NCBI GenBank assembly: GCA_963814165.1 | Contig: CAWFBW010000009.1 | Span: forward strand, 186,001-250,000 | Direction of reading: 5' to 3' | DNA length: 64,000 bases | Source of the DNA: DASRAA01 sp963814165 | Lineage (GTDB): Bacteria; Acidobacteriota; Terriglobia; Terriglobales; Acidobacteriaceae | In this document: positions 19,254 through 28,644 of the stretch, piece after piece | Position numbering within the stretch: the stretch's first letter is position 1 | How the letters are laid out: every line of letters starts with the position of its first letter | Made by a program: the position numbers and the translations under genes | Notes under the pieces: model-generated | The model's input: only the letters and a program-made list of their open reading frames with translations | What the model was told of the DNA's origin: nothing | Databases searched by the model: none

Positions 19254-20411
19254 CTACGATTCGCGCAGCGAAGCGTAGGGCGGGGTCATTTCGCCCAAAC
19301 TACTTGCGAGCCCCAACCGACTCAGCCGAACTTCTTCCTCAAACTCCCAAACCCAGCTCCGCAGCTTCTCCACGGTTCGAACCGACGGCGCCGCCGTCAT
19401 TCGCGCCTGCACCTCCGCCGACTTCCGCTGAAAGCGCGTGACGCGCATTACCTTCTTCGCGATCAAACTCGCGAATCTCCTGTCTCGTTCCGCGCGCGTA
19501 GCCACCGCTTCCCACGCGCGCCACACATGCTCTTCTTTCTGACACACGAGAAACATGTCCGCGCCCGCCTCAAGGGTGCCCACCGCCGCGTCCTCGATCG
19601 CCGCGCCATTCAGCACACCGCCCATGTCCAGGTCGTCCGACACCACTAGGCCGCGATAGCCGATCTCTTCCCGCAGCACGCCCTCGATCCATTTCTTCGA
19701 AAGCGATGCCGGAGTGCCATCTCGAACAATCTTTGGGTACGACACATGCGCCACCATCACAAATGGCACCGTATTCTTCAGCTCTCGGTAGGGAACCAAG
19801 TCTTCATTCCAGAGTTGCTTCCAAGTCCGCTCCACCACAGGGAGCGCCTCATGGCTGTCCAACGCCCCGCCACCGAGCCCCGGAAAATGTTTCCCGCAGC
19901 CCAACACCCGAGCCTCTTGTAGTCCCGCCAGAAACTCCCGCGCGAACCGCACCACTTGCTTGGGATCAGCCGACACGGTCCTCGACCCCAGCGCACAGCG
20001 CGACGCCTGCAACCCCAGGTCAATACAAGGTGCGAAGTCGGTATTGAACCCCAATGCACGCAACTGCCTCCCGATCAGTAACCCGTGTTTCCGAAACAGC
20101 GTCGCCGCACCCGTTGCCGCCACATCTGCCGCCGACGGAATCCGTGCCACCGCATCGCGAAACCGATCGACCGTCCCGCCTTCCATGTCCACGCAACGAA
20201 ACAGCGGAGTCCCCAGTAACTTCTGCGTGTCGCGCAACAGCGCGTGCGTCTGTGCCGCCTCTTCAATATTTCGCTTGAACAGAATCACGCCGCCCGGGCG
20301 CAGCGTGGTGAACATGCTCTGCAACCGCTTCGACATGGCAGTGCCGTCGAAGCCCATGATCATGAGCCGCCCGACTAGCTGGCGAAGTTGTTGCTTGGCT
20401 TTGGCAGGCAT
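19254..20411 (-). CDS. nagZ: Beta-N-acetylhexosaminidase NagZ (GH3)
   Basis: 385 residues from ATG 20411 (MPAKAKQQLRQLVGRLMIMG); an upstream alternative adds residues not typical of the family. NagZ removes GlcNAc from GlcNAc-anhydroMurNAc-peptides in peptidoglycan recycling. GH3 marks: GVILFKRNI, VDMEGGTVDRF, GFNTDFAPCIDLG, CGKHFPGLGGGALDSHEALP (the loop with catalytic His; the usual KHFPGHG has Leu in place of the second His here, while DSH is kept), and the nucleophile VVSDDLDMGG. The C-terminal 90 residues are longer and more helical than in short NagZ forms. First gene of a nagZ-anmK-SBP operon. Confidence 0.9.
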   Translation of the reverse strand: MPAKAKQQLRQLVGRLMIMGFDGTAMSKRLQSMFTTLRPGGVILFKRNIEEAAQTHALLRDTQKLLGTPLFRCVDMEGGTVDRFRDAVARIPSAADVAATGAATLFRKHGLLIGRQLRALGFNTDFAPCIDLGLQASRCALGSRTVSADPKQVVRFAREFLAGLQEARVLGCGKHFPGLGGGALDSHEALPVVERTWKQLWNEDLVPYRELKNTVPFVMVAHVSYPKIVRDGTPASLSKKWIEGVLREEIGYRGLVVSDDLDMGGVLNGAAIEDAAVGTLEAGADMFLVCQKEEHVWRAWEAVATRAERDRRFASLIAKKVMRVTRFQRKSAEVQARMTAAPSVRTVEKLRSWVWEFEEEVRLSRLGLASSLGEMTPPYASLRES

Positions 20412-20560
20412 GACTACCGCAGTGTAGCGCGTCAGCCATTTCCAACTCAGTCCCCACCGAGGTTCACACATAAGGGTGTGAGGGTTTGAGGAACGCGCCG
20501 TCCCGGAGGGGCGGCATAGCTTAGCCCAGCGCTTCAGCGCTGGGAAAGCTGTGGTACCGA

Positions 20561-21951
20561 CCGGGCAGATAGTTGACAGAACAGACCGGGGACATGGGTG
20601 ACACAGTGGTTCGCGGAGCGAAGGTGTGCTGCACTGGGGGCATGCCTTGGAGAGCGAGCAGTGTGATGCAAGAGCGGGCGCGGTTTGTCCTAGAGCGGGA
20701 GCGCGGGGAGTACACCATGAGCGAGTTGTGCGCCATCTACGGGGTTTCGCGCGAGACCGGCTACGAGTGGTGGCGGCGATATCGACAGACCGGACTGACA
20801 GCGCTGTGTGATCGCAGCCGGGCGCCGCGGTGGCATCCCAACCAGACGGCGGCGGAGATCGAGGCGGCGGTGCTGGAGTTGCGGCGGGCGCACATGCGTT
20901 GGGGACCGCGCAAGCTGAAGCGAGTGCTGGAGCGCGAGCATGCGGACGTGGCTTGGCCGGCGGCCAGCACCATGGGGACGATGTTGGCGCGCGAAGGGCT
21001 GGTGATTGCGCGCCGCAAACGGCGCAAGACCGAACCTTACAGTCGGCCGTTTGCTTCGGCGACGGAGCCCAACCGGGTGTGGTGTGTCGACTTCAAGGGA
21101 TGGTTTCGAACCCAGGATGGCGAGCGCATCGATCCGCTGACGGTAAGCGACGCGCACAGCCGCTACCTACTGCGCTGCCAGGCGGTAGAGAAGACCGACA
21201 GCAGTCGAGCGCAAGCGATTTTCGAGGCGGCGTTTCGCGAGTACGGCATGCCCTTGGCGATCCGCAGCGACAACGGAGCGCCATTCGTCTCGCGGGCCGT
21301 CGCCGGACTGTCACGGCTGGCGGTGTGGTGGATGAAACTGGGCATCGTGGCGGAGCGGATTGCGGCCGGGCATCCCGAGCAGAACGGACGGCACGAGCGC
21401 ATGCATCGCACCCTGAAGGCGGAGACGGCCTCACCGCCCGAGGCCAACCGGCGGGCCCAGCAGCGCAGCTTCGATCGCTTCCGCCAGGAGTACAACCAAG
21501 TGCGGCCGCACGAGGCGCTGGCAATGCAGACCCCGGCCACAGTGTACGTGCCGTCGCCGCGCAGGGTTCCCGCGCGTGTGCCGGAACCGGAATACGGCAG
21601 CGCGCTGGCGGTGCGCAAGGTGCGGCCCTGTGGCAACTTCACTTGGGGCGGCGAGGACGTGTTTCTCAGCGAGGTGCTGGAGGGCGAGCGCATCGGCCTG
21701 CTGCCGATCGACGACCGCTATTTTACGATTTACTTTGCGAAGTTCCCCCTTGGGTGCTTCGATAGCCGTCGCTTGCGGGTTGTGCCTCTGCCCAGACCGC
21801 AAACTTGCGTCCGTCCACGGGCGGAAGAATTAGTCATGGATGAGGCAGGGGAAGGGGACACGTCCCCTTCCCCTGCACCCCATCCCCTAACCAATGCGAA
21901 ACAGAAAGTGTCAACCATGTCCCCGGTCTAAACTGTCAGGTATCTCCCCGG
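20561..21951 (+). mobile_element. IS481-family insertion sequence
   Basis: Bounded by imperfect inverted repeats of about 44 bp, 20561-20604 and 21908-21951. The outer block is CCGGG(C/G)AGATA and the inner block TGACAG...AGACCGGGGACATGG...TGACAC. It encloses one DDE transposase and sits between nagZ and mutS. I could not define a target-site duplication; GTAC occurs just outside both ends. Confidence 0.85.
20642..21931 (+). CDS. IS481-family transposase
   Basis: 429 residues from ATG 20642, the usual IS481 beginning MPWRASSVMQERARFVLE. N-terminal HTH (MSELCAIYGVSRETGYEWWRRY) and an HTH_32-type second domain precede the integrase core. The DDE triad is visible: Asp in VWCVDFKGWF (about 150), Asp in IRSDNGAPF (about 209) and Glu in HPEQNGRHERMHRTLK (about 252). 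The C-terminal end runs into the right inverted repeat. Frame intact, so it may be active. Confidence 0.93.
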   Translation: MPWRASSVMQERARFVLERERGEYTMSELCAIYGVSRETGYEWWRRYRQTGLTALCDRSRAPRWHPNQTAAEIEAAVLELRRAHMRWGPRKLKRVLEREHADVAWPAASTMGTMLAREGLVIARRKRRKTEPYSRPFASATEPNRVWCVDFKGWFRTQDGERIDPLTVSDAHSRYLLRCQAVEKTDSSRAQAIFEAAFREYGMPLAIRSDNGAPFVSRAVAGLSRLAVWWMKLGIVAERIAAGHPEQNGRHERMHRTLKAETASPPEANRRAQQRSFDRFRQEYNQVRPHEALAMQTPATVYVPSPRRVPARVPEPEYGSALAVRKVRPCGNFTWGGEDVFLSEVLEGERIGLLPIDDRYFTIYFAKFPLGCFDSRRLRVVPLPRPQTCVRPRAEELVMDEAGEGDTSPSPAPHPLTNAKQKVSTMSPV

Positions 21952-22024
21952 CTGTACAAGGCGCAGCAAACAATTCGAGTGCCGTAGGCACGGCAGACAT
22001 GCGAGCCGCAATTCCGCGCGAATG

Positions 22025-24683
22025 TTACTCCATCTGTCGCTTCAACTCGTGCAGCAAATTCAGCGCCTCCAGCGGACTGATCCCATTTAGTTCCGTCTCC
22101 TTAATCCGATCGACAATCCTCTGCGACAGTGGCGTAAATATCGTCAACTGCATTGGCCCCGACGCGACATTCTCGTCCTTCGCCAAGTGCGTTACCGCGC
22201 TCTTCTCCGCCGACTCATGTTCCGCCAGCACCTCGCGCGCACGATGAATGACGTCTGCCGGCAGCCCCGCCAGCTTCGCCACTTCGATGCCGTAGCTCTT
22301 GTCCGCCGCCCCCTCCACCACCTTGCGCAGGAACACAATCCCGCCTCCGCTCTCCTTCACCGTCACGTGGAAATTCTTTACCCCGCTCAGCCGCTCTGCC
22401 AGTTCCGTCAACTCGTGGTAGTGCGTGGCAAACAGCGTCTTCGCCCGTGTGTTGGCATGGATGTACTCAATCGCCGCCCACGCAATCGCCAGCCCGTCGT
22501 ACGTCGAGGTCCCGCGCCCTACCTCGTCCAGCAGAATCAGCGACCGTGGCGTTGCTGTGTTCAGAATCGCCGCTGTTTCCGTCATCTCTACCATGAACGT
22601 TGACCGCCCCCGCGCGAGGTTGTCGCTTGCCCCAATGCGCGTAAAGATGCGGTCCACCAGCCCCAGCCGCGCCGACCGCGCCGGAACATACGATCCCATC
22701 TGCGCCATCAACACGATGAGCGCTGCTTGTCGCAGATACGTCGACTTGCCGCCCATGTTCGGACCGGTAATCACCAGCACCGCATGTGTTGTGGCGTTCA
22801 GGTACAGGTCGTTGGGCACAAAACGATCGGCTACGCCCGAGAGATTCTGCTGCTCAATCACCGGATGCCGCCCGTCCACAATCTCCACATCGTTCGAGTC
22901 ATCCAGCCGCGGACGGCAGTACCCACGGTTCGCCGCCTGTACGGCAAACCCAGCCAGCACATCAATTTCTGCTAGCGCCAGCGCCGTCTGCCTGATGCGT
23001 TTTGCCTCACCCGCAATCGCCGCCCGCAGCTCAGCAAACAAGCCGCCGCTCGATCTCGACGATCTTCTCCTGCGCGTCTAACACCTTTGTTTCGTATTCC
23101 TTAAGCTCCGGCGTCGTAAACCGCTCGGCATTGACCAGCGTCTGCTTGCGCTCGTAATCCGAGGGCGCGTGCTGCAAGTTCGCCTTCGAGATCTCCAGGT
23201 AGTACCCGAACACATTGTTAAATTTGACCTTTAGCGACGCGATGCCCGTCCTCTGCCGCTCCCGCTGCTCGATCTGCGCGATGTACTGCTTGCTGTTACG
23301 GCTCAAATCGCGGAGCTCGTCCAGCGCCGCGTCCACGCCTGCGCGAATCACCCCGCCGTCAGCCAGCGTCAGCGGAGGCTCGTCCTCCACCGTTGCCGCA
23401 ATGCGCTCGCGCACGTCCGCCAGCTCGTCGCACTCGTTATGCAACTCCTTGAGCCGGAACGCGTTAAGTTGCGCCAAGGCGGCTCGCACGCCCGGCAGCC
23501 GCGCCAGCGATGCCGCCAGCGCCAGCAAATCCCGCGGATTCGCCGCCTCCAGCGTTACCCGGCTCAGCAGCCGCTCCAGGTCGAGGATGCCCTCTAGCGA
23601 GCGCCGCAACTCCTCGCGCGCCAACAGGTTACGCACCATCGCCTCGACCGCATCCAGCCGCTGCTCGATGACTGCTCGGTCAATCGAGGGACGGAGCAGC
23701 CACGACCGAAGCAGCCGCTTGCCCATCGGCGTAATCGTGCAATCGATTGAGCGGAATACGGTTAGGCTGTCACCGCCACCAGAAAAAAGCGGCTCCAGCA
23801 GCTCCAGGTTGCGCACTGTCACCGCGTCCAGCACCAGGCAATCCTGCCGCTCGTAGTACCCTATGCGATCCACGTGGGTGAGCGCCCCGCGCTGTGTTGA
23901 CCGAACATAGTGCAGAATCGCACCCGCCGCGCTGGCTGCTGCTTCGCGTCCGGCGAGGCCGAAACCCTCCAGCGACAGCACGCCGAAGTGGTTCTCCACC
24001 AATGGGATAGCGTAGTCTGGCGAGAATACCCAATCCTCCAGCGGAGTCTCCGCCCAAGTGGCATTTTCCACGCTGGCCATTCGTGGCATCGCGCTCGGCG
24101 GGGCGATCACCGACTGCTGCCGGGGCTGGTCAAAAAGCGGCAGGGAAGAAGCGAATAGAACTTCGCGCGGTCGGAGCACCAGCAACTCTTCTCTTACTCG
24201 CCGCTCCGCATCGCTCCCGGGAAATTCGGTCGCACGAAACTCGCCGGTCGAAAGGTCCAGCACCGCCAGGCCCAGCGCTTCGCCCTCCTGTGCTACGCAT
24301 GCCAGGAAGCTGTTTTCCTCGGCGCCGAGCTGCGAATCAGCGGCGGTGCCCGGTGTCACTACCCGCGTAACCTCTCTTTTTACAAGGGTTTTGGTCATGC
24401 GAGGGTCTTCCATCTGCTCGCAGATGGCGACCTTGAATCCCTTGCGGATCAGCCTGGCAATGTAATTTTCGGCGGCGTGGTAGGGAACGCCGCACATCGG
24501 GATGGCTTGGCCTTTTTCTTTGTTTCGCGAAGTCAGCGTGATCTGCAGTTCTTTGGCGGCGACGATGGCGTCTTCAAAAAAAAGCTCGTAGAAATCTCCT
24601 AAACGAAAGAAAAGCAATGCGTTAGGATGCTCTTTCTTCACTGCGGCGTACTGCCGCATCAGCGGAGTGGAGGGCTCGCCCAT
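22025..24683 (-). CDS. mutS: DNA mismatch repair protein MutS, one-base frameshift
   Basis: MutS recognises mismatches and small loops and starts repair with MutL. From ATG 24683 the protein has the mismatch-binding N-terminus with LLFFRLGDFYELFFEDA (the F-x-E motif is DFYELFFED), connector, lever and clamp domains. As written, it stops at about residue 550 after EIERRLVC. Removing one T at 23040-23041 (minus strand CTTGTTT to CTGTTT) continues as RRLFAELRAAI into the ATPase domain, with Walker A GPNMGGKST (about 641), LILLDEVGRGTSTYD (Walker B) and ATHYHELTEL. Joined length is about 885, standard. A sequencing error is likely; if real, the strain lacks MutS. Confidence 0.93.
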
Positions 24684-24778
24684 GGACGAAAAAAGTCTAT
24701 ACCACCTCTGGACTTCTGGCCCAGATTCGTTAAATTTTCGTGCGGTGCTAAACTGCGAGGTTCGGAAAATACATTGCC

Positions 24779-25996
24779 ATGGCAGCCATTTCTTATTTCG
24801 AATGTTCCAGGTGCGGCGAGCATTTCAGCGCCGATGTTGCTCGTAATGTGTGTCTTACAGACGGAGGGCCGCTGTATGTTCGGTACGATCTGGCGGCCAT
24901 TCGGCAAAATACCTCGCGTGATTCTGTAGCTGACGGCCCGGCGAGTATGTGGCGGTACGGCGCTATTTTGCCGGATGCCGAGCCGGTTACTCTGGGCGAG
25001 GGCATGACGCCGATGCTCCGTAGCCTTAAGTATAAGAATCTATTGATAAAAGACGAGGGGCTGAACCCTACCGGATCGTTCAAGGCGCGTGGTATGAGCG
25101 CGGCCCTGACGATGGCGAGACACTATGGAATCAAGAAGTTAGCCGCCCCTTCCGCCGGCAACGCCGGGGGAGCGCTGGCCTGCTATGCTGCCGCTGCCGG
25201 TCTCGAAGCCTATGTGTTCATGCCCAAGGACGTGCCGTTTGCCAACCGCATCGAGGTCGAGGCCAGCGGTGCGCATCTTACTCTTGTGGATGGACTTATC
25301 TCAGATTGCGGACGCATGGTCGCCGAGCGCAAGGACGCCGAGGGCTGGTTCGATGTGTCCACTTTGAAGGAGCCGTTTCGGGTTGAGGGCAAGAAGACCA
25401 TGGGCTACGAGGTAGCCGAACAGCTTGGATGGAGGCTACCGGACGCGATTTTGTACCCAACCGGTGGCGGCGTCGGGCTGATCGGGATGTGGAAAGCCTT
25501 TGAGGAAATGGAGCAGCTGGGCTGGATTCCAGATGGGAAACGGCCGAAGATGATCTGTGTCCAGGCAAACGGTTGTGCCCCTATTATCAAGGCTTTACAG
25601 GAAGATAAGCCGACGTCGGAGATGTGGCAAAATGCCCACACGCTCGCGGCTGGACTTCGGGTGCCCAAGGCTTACGGCGACTTTATTATTCTGGACATCG
25701 TGCGGCGGTCAGGTGGCACGGCGGTTGCGGTGGGGGACGACGAGATCATGGCTGCGGTGAAGCGCATGGCGAGCGACGAGGGGATCTTCGCGGCTCCGGA
25801 GGGTGCGGCTGCGCTGGCTGCTTATGAAGCCCTTTTAAATCAGGGTTTTCTGAAGGTGTCCGACGAGGTCGTGCTGTTCAACACCGGCTCGGGGTACAAG
25901 TACCTCGACACGTTTGCCAAGTATTGGGGTGTCGAACCGTTTGCCCTCACGCTCCCGAAGTCGCGCAACATCGGCGGCATAATTGGGCCGTATTGA
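24779..25996 (+). CDS. thrC: Threonine synthase
   Basis: 405 residues. Converts O-phosphohomoserine to threonine with PLP. N-terminal FECSRCGEHF (a short zinc-ribbon-like start common in archaeal-type ThrC). The PLP lysine is in NPTGSFKARG (about residue 102), then APSAGNAGGALACYAAAAGL (the phosphate- and substrate-binding loop) and the glycine loop PTGGGVGLIGMWKAF that holds the PLP phosphate. ATG at 24779, divergent from mutS. Six bases separate it from the DUF1906 gene, so it heads a three-gene operon. Confidence 0.92.
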   Translation: MAAISYFECSRCGEHFSADVARNVCLTDGGPLYVRYDLAAIRQNTSRDSVADGPASMWRYGAILPDAEPVTLGEGMTPMLRSLKYKNLLIKDEGLNPTGSFKARGMSAALTMARHYGIKKLAAPSAGNAGGALACYAAAAGLEAYVFMPKDVPFANRIEVEASGAHLTLVDGLISDCGRMVAERKDAEGWFDVSTLKEPFRVEGKKTMGYEVAEQLGWRLPDAILYPTGGGVGLIGMWKAFEEMEQLGWIPDGKRPKMICVQANGCAPIIKALQEDKPTSEMWQNAHTLAAGLRVPKAYGDFIILDIVRRSGGTAVAVGDDEIMAAVKRMASDEGIFAAPEGAAALAAYEALLNQGFLKVSDEVVLFNTGSGYKYLDTFAKYWGVEPFALTLPKSRNIGGIIGPY

Positions 25997-26002
25997 GTTG
26001 AA

Positions 26003-26836
26003 ATGAAAAGGGTTAGTATCTCAGTAGCGCTTGGGCTCCTGCTGATCGTGACGTGGGCAGGCGACGCGGCGGGGCAGACCTATCTCGGGATGGATCGGAA
26101 CGACTATCCCGGCGATGCCTCTATGTCATTGCTGCATAAGACTTTCGCGTTCACCGGCTACTGGCTGAACAGCCCTCCGGGTGTTGAGCGCAACACCTGG
26201 GTTGGTCATCGAGCCCAATTAGAATCAATGGGTTACGGGTTCCTGCTGCTGTTCAATGGGCGGGAATACGCCCAGCTCAAAGCCATGGGTAACGCGGCTG
26301 CGGTGGGTGCGCGCGATGCGGCAGCGGCGGTAAGTGGCGCGAAATCAGAGGGATTCCCGCCCAAATCGGTTCTCTTTCTGGATCAGGAGCAGGGCGGCCG
26401 CATGCTGCCCGAGCAGCGCCTCTACATCCATGCATGGGTGGATGGAGTGAACCTAAGTGGTTATGGGGCAGGGATTTACTGCTCGGGAATCCCCTTCCGC
26501 GAGTCCAGCAAGGATTCGGTGGTGACAGCCAACGACATCCGCGACAACGCCGCTGGTCGGGATATTAAGTTCTTTATTTCCAACGATCAGTGCGGACCAG
26601 CGCCGGGGTGTGTGTTTCCGAAAGCGCCGCCCGATCCCTCCGCTAGCGGAGTCGACTTCGCCGAGGTCTGGCAGTACGCCCAGTCGCCCCGCCGGCCTGA
26701 GCTAACTGCATCGTGTAAAAAGACTTACGCCGCCGATGGCAACTGCTATCCACCTGGCGTGGTGCCCGGTTCGAGCCTGCATATTGATGTGGACTCGGCA
26801 AACTCGCGAGATCCGTCGCACGGGCGGAGCCACTGA
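26003..26836 (+). CDS. Secreted DUF1906 (glycoside-hydrolase-like) protein
   Basis: 277 residues. Signal peptide (KRVSISVALGLLLIVTWAGDAAGQ). The following domain starts YLGMDRNDYPGDASMSLLHKTFAFTGYWL, and has LFNGREYAQL, SVLFLDQEQGGRMLPEQRLYIHAW and GAGIYCSG. This matches DUF1906/Rv2525c-like TIM-barrel proteins thought to act on cell-wall sugars; catalysis is unproven for the family. The tail, with two cysteines (SCKKTYAADGNCYPPG), could carry a disulphide. It sits 6 bases after thrC and 2 before tsaC; this operon link is probably incidental. Confidence 0.75.
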   Translation: MKRVSISVALGLLLIVTWAGDAAGQTYLGMDRNDYPGDASMSLLHKTFAFTGYWLNSPPGVERNTWVGHRAQLESMGYGFLLLFNGREYAQLKAMGNAAAVGARDAAAAVSGAKSEGFPPKSVLFLDQEQGGRMLPEQRLYIHAWVDGVNLSGYGAGIYCSGIPFRESSKDSVVTANDIRDNAAGRDIKFFISNDQCGPAPGCVFPKAPPDPSASGVDFAEVWQYAQSPRRPELTASCKKTYAADGNCYPPGVVPGSSLHIDVDSANSRDPSHGRSH

Positions 26837-26838
26837 AC

Positions 26839-27825
26839 GTGGCTGAGTTCAGCCAGTTCGGCATTTCTGCCGCGCAAGTGGCTCATGCGGCTGGACTTAT
26901 CCGCGCGGGGAGGTTAGTGGCATTTCCCACGGAAACAGTATACGGCTTGGGCGCCAACGCGCTGGATCCAGTGGCGGTGGAGCGGATTTACGAGGCCAAG
27001 GGGCGTCCGCATTCCAGCCCTATCATCCTTCATGTCAGCGACTTAGAGATGATCCGGCGGGTCGTGGCAGCATGGCCGGAGGCCGCGCAGAGGCTGGCGG
27101 AGAGGTTCTGGCCGGGGCCGCTGACGCTGGTTCTGCCGAAAACTCCGGCGGTGCCCGATTTGGTGACTGCCGGGCTGCCTACGGTTGGGGTGCGGATGCC
27201 GGCGCATCCTATTGCATTAGAACTAGTTAGGGCTGCTGGCGTACCGATCGCCGCACCCAGCGCGAATCGGTTTACGGAGATTTCTCCGACGACGGCCGAG
27301 CACGTGCGTCGCAGCCTGGGGGAGCGGGTGGACTACATTCTGGACGGCGGGCCTTGCGCGGTAGGCATTGAATCTACAGTACTTACCTTGGCGGAAGGCA
27401 CGCCAACACTGCTCCGACCGGGCGGAGTTTCGCGGGCGGAGATTGAGGCGGTGATCGGCAAGCTGAAGGTCACAGATACTGAAGTATCAGCTTCACCATC
27501 GCCTGGCGGCAATATCGCGCACGCCTCCCCGGGGATGCATCCGCGGCATTACAGCCCGCGGACTCCGTTGTATCTGGTTGAAAACGGGAAGGTTATGAAG
27601 GAAGGCAGAGGGGCTTATTTGCAGCTTTCGCGGGCTGCCGAGAGCCACCCGATAGAGGTTGTCGTGATGCCCAGCGACCCCGTGGCCTATGCCTCCAAGC
27701 TGTACGAAGTGTTGCATGTACTGGATGTTAGAGGATTCGATTGGATAGCTGTGGAAGCTCCGCCGGATCTGCCCGAGTGGGAGGCGGTAAGGGACCGGCT
27801 TCGGAGGGCGGCGGGTGGGAAATAA
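26839..27825 (+). CDS. tsaC: Threonylcarbamoyl-AMP synthase (Sua5 form)
   Basis: 328 residues, GTG start. Makes threonylcarbamoyl-AMP from threonine, bicarbonate and ATP for the t6A37 modification of tRNA. YrdC domain: GRLVAFPTETVYGLGANAL, EAKGRPHSSPIIL (the KxR motif), FWPGPLTLVL, GVRMPAHP and IAAPSANRFTEISPTTA (SxN motif). The extra C-terminal domain with ASPGMHPRHYSPRTPLYLV identifies the longer Sua5 type. It follows thrC (which makes threonine) and the DUF1906 gene with 2-6 base gaps. Confidence 0.93.
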   Translation: MAEFSQFGISAAQVAHAAGLIRAGRLVAFPTETVYGLGANALDPVAVERIYEAKGRPHSSPIILHVSDLEMIRRVVAAWPEAAQRLAERFWPGPLTLVLPKTPAVPDLVTAGLPTVGVRMPAHPIALELVRAAGVPIAAPSANRFTEISPTTAEHVRRSLGERVDYILDGGPCAVGIESTVLTLAEGTPTLLRPGGVSRAEIEAVIGKLKVTDTEVSASPSPGGNIAHASPGMHPRHYSPRTPLYLVENGKVMKEGRGAYLQLSRAAESHPIEVVVMPSDPVAYASKLYEVLHVLDVRGFDWIAVEAPPDLPEWEAVRDRLRRAAGGK

Positions 27826-27833
27826 GGGCCCCG

Positions 27834-27871
27834 AAAAGTGCTAGTTATAATAAATATTATAATGCACTTTT
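27834..27871. repeat. Composite AT-rich hairpin
   Basis: Outer arms AAAAGTGC (27834-27841) and GCACTTTT (27864-27871) enclose a second perfect pair TTATAAT (27845-27851) and ATTATAA (27856-27862) around AAAT. It starts 8 bases after the tsaC stop, with no T-run after it, so it may be a structural element rather than a terminator. Confidence 0.7.
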
Positions 27872-28644
27872 GGGCTCGAAATTAAGCAAAAGCCTCCTCA
27901 GATTCCCGGTCTTGTCTGGAGAGGGCGGGTCGGGGGTGAGGGCACTCCAGAGGTTAGGTCATAACATATTTTATGACGTATCCTAGCGACCCAAGATCTT
28001 CCGAATTCCCAGATTCGCGCCTCTAGAGCAGTTTCGGAGTTCTTGTATCCGTGAGCACCCGGTAGTGCCGCGCTTCAGCGCGGCGGCGGCGCGCACTCTT
28101 TGAAAACTGGGCCGGGTTTTAACCCGGCGGCAGAGTCGGCTGCCCGAAGGACACACCGACCCGGAATCTGCTCGAGCCTGTCGAGGGATAGTTGCCGAGA
28201 GTTACCGGTGTGCGACCTTGAAGCAAGATTGACAGTTTTATAGTCCGAACAAAAATCCTTACTCAATGCGGAAAAGGACATAGAATGGAGGACCGAACCA
28301 ATCCCAAATAAGCCAACTACTGGCAAATGTGGCCACACGCCATTCGCCCAAAACGGCAAGAGAATCCTGATAGGTTGCGAGATGGTCTGTGGCTGTTGAA
28401 AAGTCTATTTCCTCAAGAAAGGAATGAAGAGAAATGTATCCGCAGTTCGAGAAAATCGTTTATAGAGCATCTTGACGTCTTTTTTTCGACGAGAACACCC
28501 CGATCGAGTTTTTCAACATCTACGTCTTTTATCAACAGCCATCTTGGTTTGAATTGGTGAGTTGCGCGACCTTTGGAGTCTCATCTCGTCGCCGAAGAGA
28601 AGGACGAGAGGTATGGGGTGCTCGCAGTTGGAGGACGCAGCGTG
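27872..28644. other. Repeat-bearing intergenic region
   Basis: About 770 bases without a supported gene. It contains a small palindrome GCGCTTCAGCGC (28070-28081), GGGCCGGGTTTTAACCCGG (hairpin near 28110) and a 44-base repeat (28342-28385) shared with 29864-29907. Confidence 0.5.
28342..28385 (+). repeat. 44-base dispersed repeat, copy 1
   Basis: Shares about 39 of 44 bases with 29864-29907, including the identical cores CCAAAACGGCAAGAG and AATCCTGAT. Both copies are preceded by AAATGTGGCC or AAATGTGGGCC. Non-coding. Confidence 0.75.

Noticed and set aside
23031..23045. Programmed frameshift in mutS
   Set aside because: No slippery sequence or downstream structure, and no known programmed shift in mutS; a one-base indel is simpler.
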